Source of the DNA: Chloroflexota bacterium
GTDB lineage: Bacteria; Chloroflexota; Anaerolineae; Ardenticatenales; Ardenticatenaceae
Length of the DNA stretch: 7,885 bases
Direction of reading: 5' to 3'
Assembly: GCA_003520455.1 (NCBI GenBank)
Contig: DOUV01000594.1
Span: 1 to 7,885 of the forward strand
The stretch's first letter is position 1, and each line of letters begins with the position of its first letter. The notes under the pieces are model-generated. The model was not told where the DNA came from. It worked only from the letters and a program-made list of their open reading frames with translations, and did no database searches. Shown piece after piece: positions 1 through 5,867 of the stretch. Position numbers and translations under genes: made by a program.

Positions 1-228
1 CTCGCGCTCGGCAAGGGCCGTCTCGAGCGCGAGCTTCACCTCGTTGGCGGCCTGGCCGACGGCCGGGCGCTCCTCTTTGGGGAGCTGGCCGAGGCCGCGG
101 AGAATCGTCGTCAGTTCGCCTTTCCGTCCCAGGTAGCGCTGCCGCCATTCATCGAGGGCGTCCGCCTGCTCGATCGAGCCCAGTTCCGCCAGCGCCTGCT
201 GTTTCAGTCGTTCAAGTTGTTCGAGCAT
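1..228 (-). CDS. pheS: Phenylalanine-tRNA ligase alpha subunit, N-terminal part (runs off the window)
   Basis: PheS pairs with PheT to charge tRNA-Phe with phenylalanine in the cytoplasm. Only the first 76 residues are inside the window. They form the charged N-terminal helical region (the tRNA-contacting coiled-coil domain of bacterial PheS), with the typical stretch YLGRKGELT at residues 32-40, followed by LRGLGQLPKEERP and a GQAANEVK segment. The catalytic core lies beyond position 1. The ATG at 228 is chosen because GAGGT lies just upstream and the preceding small gene stops 2 nt before it, so the two are probably translationally coupled. The Phe-specific T-box leader upstream independently supports the identity. 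Family assignment is by recognition of the N-terminal sequence only. Confidence 0.93.
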   Translation of the reverse strand, partial: MLEQLERLKQQALAELGSIEQADALDEWRQRYLGRKGELTTILRGLGQLPKEERPAVGQAANEVKLALETALAERE

Positions 229-230
229 GG

Positions 231-464
231 TTACCTCAACATTTTCAAAAACTGGACCAGTGCATCGCGATAGGTGGCCACGAACCAGATGAACAAGGCG
301 ATGACGGCCAGGCTGAACGTTGCTGTCCGCAGCCACGGGTAGCGTTCTTGGAGGTGTTTCGAGGCGATGCCCAACACGTACCAGACGCCCCATAGCAGCA
401 TCACCGCGACCACCAGGAGTGCGACGGTGGCCACGAGGAGGCTCTCTTTCTCACCGAGCGGCAT
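231..464 (-). CDS. Small two-helix membrane protein between T-box and pheS
   Basis: Unrecognised 77-residue protein. It has two hydrophobic segments, about residues 9-33 (LLVATVALLVVAVMLLWGVWYV) and 48-66 (TATFSLAVIALFIWFVATY), joined by a charged loop (SKHLQERYPWLR), with a basic C-terminal end (QFLKMLR). The ATG at 464 is preceded by GGAGGG at 469-474, 4 nt away. Longer readings into the T-box terminator are rejected because they would translate the riboswitch itself. The stop overlaps the pheS ribosome-binding region, so it shares the T-box-controlled transcript with pheS. Nothing shows its function; a link to amino-acid starvation is only inferred from position. Confidence 0.72.
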   Translation of the reverse strand: MPLGEKESLLVATVALLVVAVMLLWGVWYVLGIASKHLQERYPWLRTATFSLAVIALFIWFVATYRDALVQFLKMLR

Positions 465-483
465 AGCACCCTCCGATCCAATC

Positions 484-517
484 AAAAAGCGCTCCCGCCC
501 CGAAGGGACGAGAGCGC
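484..517 (-). terminator. T-box intrinsic terminator
   Basis: A 13-bp G/C-rich stem (GCGCTCTCGTCCC at 505-517 with its partner at 489-501, including two G-U pairs) is followed by TTTTT at 484-488 on the minus strand. The CCCU of its 5' arm is the strand the antiterminator would sequester, as expected for a T-box switch. It ends 19 nt before the start of the small membrane protein gene. Confidence 0.93.
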
Positions 518-679
518 ACATCAAACGCCTCCCGCGGTACCACCCTGGTTGTCCGGGCCTGCCCGAACCTCTCACTCCGGCCTCGCGCTGCTCGCACCAG
601 ACCGGCCGCCCGGATAACGGCGGGCCACCCGGAACCCCCTACTCACAGTGTTGAGTTGGCCTGCGCGGTGTCACTCTGT

Positions 680-710
680 ACTCGCAACTCATCACTCAGA
701 ACTCGTGACT
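680..710. repeat. Degenerate 7-bp tandem repeat (ACTCNNN) in T-box leader
   Basis: Four consecutive heptamers, ACTCGCA, ACTCATC, ACTCAGA and ACTCGTG, followed by a partial ACT, on the plus strand. The leader RNA carries the complement (GAGT units). It sits between Stem I and the GUUAUC/T-box core, where Stem II elements would normally lie. The first four bases are invariant and the other three vary. Confidence 0.7.
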
Positions 711-852
711 GTTTCAAGGGTCGGCTCGGGAGCGAACTTCAGCGGGGCAACAACGCTGGCGCTTCCAGTCTGCGGCACCCAGCTCCCTGGGAAGTGCTTC
801 CCGCCTACTCTTCTCCGTCATCACCGTTGTAGTGGTCTCAATTGTAATGCGG

Positions 853-881
853 ATTATAGGTGCGCCGCTGAAGGTTGTCAA
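853..881 (-). promoter_or_regulatory. Consensus sigma70-type promoter for T-box/pheS unit
   Basis: TTGACA (876-881) and TATAAT (853-858) on the minus strand are separated by exactly 17 bp, a full match to the housekeeping consensus. Transcription would start near 846, about 30 nt before the first paired bases of T-box Stem I. This is what attenuation control predicts: strong initiation with regulation left to the leader. Confidence 0.9.
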
Positions 882-1144
882 AGGACCGACGGTCCCAGCC
901 GGGCCGCTCAAAAGTCAAGACGCTGGGGCCCCTGAAATGCCCGATGAGCGAAGGTGGAAAACGGAGACAAACACGAGGCTGGAAACCGGAGTGACTCAAG
1001 AGTGGGGCGTACGAGGCGCGTACCTTCGTCGTGGGGGCTGCGGGCGGCCGCTTGACGCGGCGGCGTTCACCCGCCTGGGGCCACGGCGTCGCACCTGGAC
1101 AGTTGCCCAGCTCTGCCGGGAACTGGAGCGACGTGGTCTCCTGT
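882..1144. other. Intergenic stretch without a supportable gene
   Basis: This lies between the M23 gene stop and the pheS promoter. I see no T-tailed terminator for the M23 gene and no ORF with a convincing start signal. A plus-strand reading near 1100-1160 gives TWTVAQLCRELERRGLLF, which resembles a helix-turn-helix of transposase type, but it is too short and lacks context to call. Confidence 0.5.
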
Positions 1145-1900
1145 TCAAGGATAGCCCCGGGTGAGCCAGGGGCCCGGGTCAACCCAGCGACCGTTGACCC
1201 GTAGCTCCCAGTGGAGGTGCGGTCCAGTTACCAGGCCTGTCGCGCCAATTTTCCCGAGCAGATCGCCCGGTTGAACGAGTTGGCCCGGTTTGACGTCCAA
1301 CTCACTCATGTGGAAGTAGCCGCTGACGACGCCGGCGCCGTGATCGAGGAAGACGGCGTTGCCTCGGACTGTGAGGCGCTCGGCCAGAATGACGCGCCCC
1401 TCAGCGGCGGCGTGGATCTCGTCCCCGATTTGACCGTCGAAGTCGATGCCTTCGTGGTAGCTCGTGACTGGACCACCATTCCAGGAGCGGCGAGTCCCAA
1501 AGAGCGAGGTGATCGGAGTCGCCATCGGTCGCTGGAACGGTCCTCGCCAGAGTGGCGGGCCGGCCACCTCAGCGATCAGGACATTCAGGCGCTGGTTCTC
1601 GGCCCGGATCAGCGCCGGATCGAGCAAGCTCTGAGTGGCACTGTCGAGCCAGATGGTCTCGGTTTCGTAGTCGCCCGCGTTAACATCGAGGGGAACGCTG
1701 GTGGTGACCTTCTGGCCGCCCGGTATCGTCGCGATCAGCTCGATCATGTGGACGCCGGGGGCAAGCAGAGCGTCCAGGGCGACCAGGCCCCACTGAAGGC
1801 CGCAGCGAGGGTGAAAGCCTATCGCTTGATCGCCCAAACGGCCGCGAAGCGCGATGCCGGGCGCCACCGCGACCCACCGGAGCACCGCCTGCCCCCCCAC
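1145..1900 (-). CDS. M23-family zinc endopeptidase, probably the C-terminal part of an interrupted LysM-M23 gene
   Basis: Peptidoglycan-cleaving LytM-type metallopeptidase acting outside the membrane. Residues 1-90 look like an Ig-like spacer (APGVHMIELIATIPGG). The catalytic domain follows at about 115-247: FGTRRSWNGGPVTSYHEGID carries zinc ligands H149 and D153, H197 lies in YFHMS, and GPHLHW supplies H230. All M23 signature residues are therefore present. As read from the GTG at 1900 it has no signal peptide. The GTG has GGAGGG at 1907-1912, 6 nt upstream, so separate translation is possible. However, the upstream LysM frame is identical and only a TAA (1916-1918) intervenes, and relatives in Chloroflexota usually carry signal peptide, LysM and M23 in one chain. 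Without the N-terminal part, export would fail. The start codon is followed by a run of seven G. Confidence 0.88.
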   Translation of the reverse strand: MGGQAVLRWVAVAPGIALRGRLGDQAIGFHPRCGLQWGLVALDALLAPGVHMIELIATIPGGQKVTTSVPLDVNAGDYETETIWLDSATQSLLDPALIRAENQRLNVLIAEVAGPPLWRGPFQRPMATPITSLFGTRRSWNGGPVTSYHEGIDFDGQIGDEIHAAAEGRVILAERLTVRGNAVFLDHGAGVVSGYFHMSELDVKPGQLVQPGDLLGKIGATGLVTGPHLHWELRVNGRWVDPGPWLTRGYP

Positions 1901-1915
1901 GGCCGGCCCTCCACG

Positions 1916-2284
1916 TTAGACCGCCGTGAACGGCGCCGGAAGCGGGAGGCCGCTGGCCGTTGGGATGAGCAGACTCTGGCCGGCCGTGATCGCATCGGGA
2001 TTGACCAGATGGTTCGCGGCCATCAGTGTCGCAACCGTGGTCTCGAAGCGCGCTGCCAGCTCCGAGAGGGTATCGCCCGGGCGCACGATGGTGCGCAACG
2101 GTGGCCGGTGCGAATCGAGGTGGCCGGGCGCTCTTCCTGAGAGGAGGGCACCATCGAGGGAAGGACGCCCGAACAGGGCCATCGCCATTTGGCGAGACGG
2201 GCAGAGCGGGCCGGGCGCGGCTTTAGTGGGTGTGGGATTCAGCAGGCTGATGAGGATCAGCCCGAGGATCGGCAAGTACCTCAT
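1916..2284 (-). CDS. Secreted LysM protein, probably the N-terminal part of an interrupted LysM-M23 gene
   Basis: A 122-residue product starts with a signal peptide (MRYLPILGLILISLLNPTPTKA, likely cut after A22 or A23). One LysM peptidoglycan-binding domain follows at about 65-108 (TIVRPGDTLSELAARF to GQSLLIP). It ends in a Pro-rich linker, LPLPAPFTAV, which in LysM-M23 enzymes would lead into the Ig-like spacer. Here a TAA stops it, and the same frame continues with RGGPAV into the M23 domain. The ATG at 2284 lies 13 nt after the DUF3267 stop with no strong ribosome-binding site, which suggests coupling. It may act as a separate wall-binding protein, but loss of the intact hydrolase is more likely. 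Confidence 0.85.
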   Translation of the reverse strand: MRYLPILGLILISLLNPTPTKAAPGPLCPSRQMAMALFGRPSLDGALLSGRAPGHLDSHRPPLRTIVRPGDTLSELAARFETTVATLMAANHLVNPDAITAGQSLLIPTASGLPLPAPFTAV

Positions 2285-2297
2285 GGTCGGGGCTCAC

Positions 2298-2696
2298 TCA
2301 CGGTCGCCAGATCATGGCGTCAGGGGCGGCACTCACCGCCACCGATGCGGGTTCGGCCGCCGCACGGCTGCGACTGCTCTGGCCAGCCAGACACAGCAAC
2401 TTCCTGCGAGTTGGCCGCTCGCGGGTGAAGAGCCAGAAGCCGAATCCGTGGAGCGCCTCGTGGAGAAGAATCACGAGGACGCTTCCCAGCAGGACGACCA
2501 GCACACCGGCGAGGGTGAGGGTCACCGTCGCTTCGGGCCGTAGCCAGGCGGCGAACTTCAGGAAGAGTAGCCCGAAGAGGATGAAAGCGACCAGGCCCAC
2601 GAGATTGAGGGCGATCAAGAGCTTCCTGTTTTGCGAGAGATCGAGGGTGCCACGCCGCTGATACGCTGGCGGTAGGCGTTTGCACGGCTGCGGCAA
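2298..2696 (-). CDS. DUF3267-type putative zincin membrane protein, C-terminally truncated
   Basis: A 132-residue protein reading QRRGTLDLSQNRK, then two membrane segments (about 27-47 and 58-78). At the end of the second is HEALH (79-83), an HExxH zinc motif, followed by GFGFWLFTRERP; this arrangement matches the DUF3267 putative zincin family. From about residue 98 the match is lost (CLAGQSSRSRAAAEPASVAV), apart from SAAPDAMIWRP resembling the family's 'AAAPDWYLPR'. The chain then stops, before the further membrane segments expected in the family. I chose the TTG at 2696 because GAGGAG (2703-2708) lies 6 nt upstream; a TTG at 2717 in the same frame is the alternative. Substrate unknown. It may be a decaying gene. 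Confidence 0.66.
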   Translation of the reverse strand: MPQPCKRLPPAYQRRGTLDLSQNRKLLIALNLVGLVAFILFGLLFLKFAAWLRPEATVTLTLAGVLVVLLGSVLVILLHEALHGFGFWLFTRERPTRRKLLCLAGQSSRSRAAAEPASVAVSAAPDAMIWRP

Positions 2697-2882
2697 GGGC
2701 GTCTCCTCAATGAACAAAAGGCGAATTCTTCGGAAGAGAAGATCTCGGACTGGTGCGGCGACGGCCGAGGATCGCGAAGAGCAATATGGCCATCAAAAAT
2801 GCCGGTCGACCGTCGAGCGCGGTTCGGAAACTGGAAGGGCTCGATTTCGGCCTGAAGTGCTGGATCGTTCCTGGGCGGTTCA
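2697..2882. other. Intergenic gap inside the minus-strand cluster
   Basis: About 190 bp separate the small membrane protein from the DUF3267 gene. I see no T-tailed hairpin and no clear promoter, so whether the downstream genes share the upstream transcript cannot be settled from sequence. Confidence 0.4.
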
Positions 2883-3092
2883 TCACCGGGTGCTGGCCCG
2901 GAAGAAAAGCGCCCATAGAGCCGCGACCAGGGCACTGCCCACGCAGAGAATGACGCCGAGCCCGAGGGCAAAAGCAATTCGACTGTAGCGGTAGGCAAAC
3001 TGCGGTTCATCGACCTGCCGACTGAGGTCGGCCAGCAACCAGAGGAGGCCCAGCGCCACCATAATCCTTGCCAGCCCGCTACCGCTTTTCAT
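2883..3092 (-). CDS. Small two-helix membrane protein overlapping rpiB
   Basis: Unrecognised 69-residue protein. It has hydrophobic segments at about 7-24 (LARIMVALGLLWLLADL) and 43-67 (IAFALGLGVILCVGSALVAALWALFF), with a polar stretch SRQVDEPQFAYRYSR between them. The ATG at 3092 lies inside the end of the rpiB-like gene (14-bp overlap) and has no strong Shine-Dalgarno site, so translation is probably coupled. An ATG four codons earlier (3104) is also in frame. The clear membrane pattern, tight overlap and operon position favour a real gene; function unknown. Confidence 0.68.
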   Translation of the reverse strand: MKSGSGLARIMVALGLLWLLADLSRQVDEPQFAYRYSRIAFALGLGVILCVGSALVAALWALFFRASTR

Positions 3093-3561
3093 GCGAGCCA
3101 GCATAGCGAGCCTCGAGCTTCCGGATCTGTTCGATCTGCTGGCGATTCCACTCGCTCTGAGCTTCCCCGGAATCTATGCGTGTGCCGAACCAGGCGTCGA
3201 GGATCTCCCTGGCGACAGGCTCAGAGGTGGCGCGCAGGCTGAGCGCCAGGACGTTCGCGTGGTTCCAGATGCGGCTGCCCCGGGCCGTCTCCGCATCGCG
3301 AGACAGAGCTGCGCGGATACCGGGTACCTTGTTGGCGGCGATGCTGGCGCCCGTGCCGGTCCAGCAACAAACAATCCCTTCGTCGGCCGCCCCCCGAGCC
3401 ACAGCCGTCGCCACCCGGCTACTGACGACGGGCCAGTCACTTTCAGGGTCATCGGTCGCCAGCGCTCCAAAGAGGATGACATCATGCCCCCGTCGGCGGA
3501 CGTCCTCAACCACGAAATCCGTCAGGTGGTTGCGTTCATCACTCCCAATCGCAATCCTCAT
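3079..3561 (-). CDS. rpiB: RpiB/LacA/LacB-family sugar-phosphate isomerase
   Basis: The family interconverts aldose and ketose phosphates, classically ribose-5-phosphate and ribulose-5-phosphate, in the cytoplasm. The 160-residue chain begins MRIAIGSDE and carries CCWTGTGASIAANKVPGIRAAL (65-86). C66 and T68 align with the catalytic Cys and oxyanion Thr of E. coli RpiB. ANVLALSLR and LDAWFGT follow as in the family. Differences from the classical enzyme: the residue after the first Asp is Glu instead of His, the His of 'EHNNANV' is Trp (W99), and the C-terminal Arg-rich 'GGRHxRR' is replaced by EAQSEWNRQQ. This is the 'CWTGTG' branch, so ribose-5-phosphate may not be its substrate. The ATG overlaps the upstream stop as ATGA. 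Confidence 0.86.
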   Translation of the reverse strand: MRIAIGSDERNHLTDFVVEDVRRRGHDVILFGALATDDPESDWPVVSSRVATAVARGAADEGIVCCWTGTGASIAANKVPGIRAALSRDAETARGSRIWNHANVLALSLRATSEPVAREILDAWFGTRIDSGEAQSEWNRQQIEQIRKLEARYAGSHEKR

Positions 3562-4022
3562 GTCTCTCCCTCCTCCAAAAACTCGCGGAGGCGAGCCTCC
3601 ATCTTTTCAACATGGCTCCCACGCCAAAAGACCCGATTGCACAGCCGGCATTCCTGGAACGCTTCGTGGCTGTGCCAGACGTGCTCCGGCACCCGGTCCA
3701 CGGCGGCCGCCTTCCGCAAAGGATGGAGCGGTTGATTGCAGCGCGGGCATCGCCCGCCAAGGGCTGCGATATCGGGGTGAAGCTCGAAGTGCGACAGAAC
3801 CTGGCGTACCTGGCAGCGGAGGTCATCGCTGGCGATGAGCAGGGCGCTCACCCCGCGCCGTTGGGTCACGCCGACATCCCGCGTGAGAATCATCCGGTTT
3901 TCGACGCGCGCCAGGCGCACCAGCAGGCCGTCATCGATATGGGGTTGATAGAAGGTGTCGTACCCGAGCAGGCGCAGCCAGGTTGCCAGGCGTCCCAGCA
4001 TTGCATCAGCCGCGAACCGCAC
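3558..4022 (-). CDS. Mut7-C RNase (PIN-like) domain protein with zinc ribbon
   Basis: 154-residue soluble protein of the Mut7-C (DUF82) family, a predicted PIN-fold nuclease fused to a zinc ribbon. The N-terminal part FAADAMLGRLATWLRLLGYDT has the conserved Asp (D6), and ILTRD supplies a second acidic residue (D49). The C-terminal part has two CxxC pairs, RCPRC (C92, C95) and CRLC (C125, C128), followed by the typical FWRGSH. Length and domain order match the stand-alone family members. The GTG start at 4022 is preceded by GAGGAG 5 nt upstream. It is the first gene of the cluster and overlaps the isomerase by 4 bp. RNase activity is a family prediction; the target is unknown. Confidence 0.9.
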   Translation of the reverse strand: MRFAADAMLGRLATWLRLLGYDTFYQPHIDDGLLVRLARVENRMILTRDVGVTQRRGVSALLIASDDLRCQVRQVLSHFELHPDIAALGGRCPRCNQPLHPLRKAAAVDRVPEHVWHSHEAFQECRLCNRVFWRGSHVEKMEARLREFLEEGET

Positions 4023-4147
4023 GGCGTCTCCTCATGACGAGTCGTCTGTGAGTAAGCTGGTGAAGACTCGAAGCATCGCGCGCTCAACTGCGTTGACCGG
4101 CCAGTGTTCTTGGCGGGAAGCGAAGTGCTGAGCGCTCAACGTTACTT

Positions 4148-4176
4148 ATTATAGGCCTTCCTGAGACGTCTCACAA
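4148..4176 (-). promoter_or_regulatory. Promoter of the Mut7-C/rpiB cluster
   Basis: On the minus strand, TTGTGA (4171-4176) and TATAAT (4148-4153) are separated by 17 bp, with a perfect -10 and a 4/6 match at -35. The start would be near 4141, giving a leader of about 119 nt before the GTG at 4022. The leader contains TTGAGCGC twice. Confidence 0.75.
4162..4173. promoter_or_regulatory. 12-bp palindrome over the -35 region, candidate operator
   Basis: TGAGACGTCTCA is a perfect palindrome that overlaps the -35 element and spacer of the minus-strand promoter. It lies in the divergent intergenic region, about 65 bp upstream of the plus-strand -35 element. Placement fits a dimeric regulator blocking RNA polymerase; the regulator is unknown. 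Confidence 0.45.
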
Positions 4177-4238
4177 TTCCCCCGCCGGTCACTGAGCCCG
4201 CGGGCCCAGGTCGGAATAGTCTCTATGTCGTGTTGCCT

Positions 4239-4267
4239 TTGGCCGCTCGAGCGAATGCCGATATAAT
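4239..4267 (+). promoter_or_regulatory. Promoter of the four-LysM membrane protein
   Basis: TATAAT (4262-4267) is a perfect -10. TTGGCC (4239-4244), 17 bp upstream, is a moderate -35 (4/6). The start would be near 4274, about 31 nt before the ATG at 4305. Confidence 0.68.
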
Positions 4268-4304
4268 GACCGCTGTTTGTGCTCGCGGAGGGATTGGGGA
4301 ACGC

Positions 4305-5489
4305 ATGGATGTCACCTGGCCGTTGCTCGTTCTGGGCGTGCTGCTCGCGCTGGGCTTCGCGGCCTTGCTCTGGCAGCGTTGGGCTCAGGGGCGGAGCGGA
4401 ACCTGGCGCCGTCCGTCTACTCTCTATATGGACCTGGTAGCGCTTGTGGTCACAGTCGTCGTGGTCGGTGCGCTGGCCACAACGCAACTCGCGGCGCCGC
4501 CAGTCCCCACGCCGACACCCCGCCCCCGCCGGAAGGCGGTGGTCGTACCTCCCTCGCCCACGCCCAGCGCGGTACCAACCGAGTCGCCCGCGCCGTCCGC
4601 AACGGCCACCGTCGCAGTGATACCGACCGCCACCCCGTCGCCCGTCGTCGAGTATACGGTCCAGCCGGGGGATACGCTTCTGGCGATAGCGGCTCGCTTC
4701 GCCGTCACCATCGAGGCACTTCGGCAGGCGAATGGCTTGAGCAGTGATATGCTCCAGATCGGCCAGGTTCTGGTGATTCCGGTTCCAACCCCGACGGCGG
4801 CGCCAGCCGCACCGGCGGCGGAGCCACCAGTCGCCACGCCAACCACGGCCCTCGTCACTGTAGGGCAGCCCTACACGGTTCAGCGGGGCGACACGCTCAA
4901 CCTGATCGCGCAGCGCTTCGGCGTCAGTGTCGAGACGATCCTCGGCTACAATCCTGACATCCGACCGGAAGCGCTTCAAATCGGCCAGACGATCTATATT
5001 CCGGTGCAGGTGACCGCGACGCCTGCGCCTCCATCTCCCGAACCGACGGCGCCACCAGAGAGTACGCCCTCAGTGGTCCCGGCCGTTCCAACGGCTGCTC
5101 CGAGCGCTACGCCAACAGCTGTGCCGCCCACGCCGACAGCCGCGCCACCCACCGCCACGCCGGTCCCTGTCCAGCGCTACACGGTTCAGCCGGGCGACAC
5201 GCTCAACCTGATCGCACAACGCTTCGGCGTGACCGTGGATCAGATTCTTGCGGCCAATCCTGGCCTGCAACCGGAGGCTCTCGGGATCGGGCAGGAAATC
5301 ATCATCCCGAGCGGCGCCGCGCCGGCCCCCCAGCAACCATCCGCTTTCCAATACACGGTTCAGAAGGGCGACACGCTTAACCTGATCGCCCAACGTTTTG
5401 GCGTGAGCGTAGATCGAGTTCTCGCCGCCAACCCGGGGCTGGTCCCATCCCGGCTCCAGATCGGGCAGGTGATCCTGATCCCGAGATGA
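4305..5489 (+). CDS. Membrane-anchored protein with four LysM domains
   Basis: 394-residue envelope protein predicted to bind peptidoglycan or related glycans. Two hydrophobic segments lie near the N-terminus (about 7-23, LLVLGVLLALGFAALLW, and 43-62, LVALVVTVVVVGALATTQLA). Pro/Thr-rich linkers then separate four LysM domains at about 116-159, 189-233, 292-335 and 350-394. Each has the pattern YTVQ-GDTL-IA-RF ... IGQ-IP. No catalytic domain is present, and the last LysM forms the C-terminus. The ATG at 4305 is chosen because it precedes the first membrane segment, follows the promoter and has GGGGAA at 4297-4302-type purines upstream; an ATG at 4230 lies upstream of the promoter -10 and is rejected. 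It may hold the cell surface or act as a wall scaffold; the role is inferred from domains only. Confidence 0.9.
   Translation: MDVTWPLLVLGVLLALGFAALLWQRWAQGRSGTWRRPSTLYMDLVALVVTVVVVGALATTQLAAPPVPTPTPRPRRKAVVVPPSPTPSAVPTESPAPSATATVAVIPTATPSPVVEYTVQPGDTLLAIAARFAVTIEALRQANGLSSDMLQIGQVLVIPVPTPTAAPAAPAAEPPVATPTTALVTVGQPYTVQRGDTLNLIAQRFGVSVETILGYNPDIRPEALQIGQTIYIPVQVTATPAPPSPEPTAPPESTPSVVPAVPTAAPSATPTAVPPTPTAAPPTATPVPVQRYTVQPGDTLNLIAQRFGVTVDQILAANPGLQPEALGIGQEIIIPSGAAPAPQQPSAFQYTVQKGDTLNLIAQRFGVSVDRVLAANPGLVPSRLQIGQVILIPR
4872..5404 (+). repeat. Three near-identical 53-bp LysM-coding repeats
   Basis: Copies at 4872-4924, 5178-5230 and 5352-5404 begin TACACGGTTCAG and end CTTCGGCGT or TTTTGGCGT. 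The first two differ at about three bases; the third differs at several, mostly synonymous, positions. The first LysM of the same gene (about 4653) is clearly more diverged. The near-identity at DNA level points to fairly recent internal duplication or gene conversion. Confidence 0.8.
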
Positions 5490-5492
5490 CTC

Positions 5493-5512
5493 GCCGCTGA
5501 TCATCTAGCGGC
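5493..5512 (+). terminator. Weak hairpin just after the LysM gene
   Basis: GCCGCT (5493-5498) and AGCGGC (5507-5512) form a 6-bp stem with an 8-nt loop, 3 nt past the stop codon. No T-run follows, so termination is doubtful. Confidence 0.3.
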
Positions 5513-5846
5513 CCAGTCGGTGACGAACCGTTCCACAATACGTTCGCGCGTGCCCTGGTGTCTATTCCTCGCGGGTGCCCATCAGGTGAACACGCTGGTT
5601 TCCTCTGGCTTGAGTCGGCCACCATCTAGCTGGTCCCGGGCAATTGTAATCTTGACATAAAGTATGTGAAAAATGAGGGTGGCAGGACACCGGTGGGCAA
5701 GGTGGTCGGCCCAACACCCTCATATGTGTGCTATCCTGAGCACGGTCTTGACCATGGATACCGTGAGCGAGAAATGCGGTTGCGCCGTGTTGCCCAGCCG
5801 TCGAACGAATCCGACATCAACTGCTCGGTCGCGGGGTGTCGGGGCC

Positions 5847-5867
5847 GAACAGCCGTGCAGGCTGTTC
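5847..5867. repeat. Perfect 8-bp inverted repeat
   Basis: GAACAGCC and GGCTGTTC flank the 5-nt loop GTGCA. No T-run follows on either strand. Role unknown. Confidence 0.45.

Larger units (their letters stand above)
481..846 (-). promoter_or_regulatory. T-box riboswitch, tRNA-Phe responsive (UUC specifier)
   Basis: Transcribed leader that senses uncharged tRNA-Phe and permits read-through when charging is low. Stem I: GGAG (813-816) pairs with CUCC (729-732), and GGCGGG (800-805) pairs with CCCGCU (741-746). Between them the internal loop has the 5' motif AGAGUA (806-811) and the 3' motif GAA (738-740), then G, then the UUC specifier (734-736) and a purine. A GUUAUC element as in T-box Stem III is at 613-618. 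The T-box core AGGGTGGTACCGCGGG spans 531-546; its UGGU can pair with the ACCA end of the tRNA. AGGG (543-546) can pair with CCCU (504-507) as antiterminator, competing with the terminator. The region between Stem I and the core is longer than usual and holds a 7-bp repeat tract. Confidence 0.93.

Noticed and set aside
465..575. Longer N-terminal form of the small membrane protein upstream of pheS
   Set aside because: It would be translated through the T-box core and terminator; the ATG at 464 has a proper ribosome-binding site.
367..935. Two plus-strand open frames across the T-box leader
   Set aside because: They run antisense through the riboswitch, its terminator and the promoter, which explain the sequence better.
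832..1164. Plus-strand frame with TWTVAQLCRELERRGLLF, possible transposase fragment
   Set aside because: Only about 20 suggestive residues, no ends, no inverted repeats and no other transposase motif nearby.
1211..2140. 309-codon open frame on the plus strand
   Set aside because: It is antisense to the M23 and LysM coding regions, which carry clear motifs; its own sequence shows no domain.
4149..4979. 276-codon open frame on the minus strand
   Set aside because: It is antisense to the four-LysM gene, is Arg/Gly-rich and has no family features.
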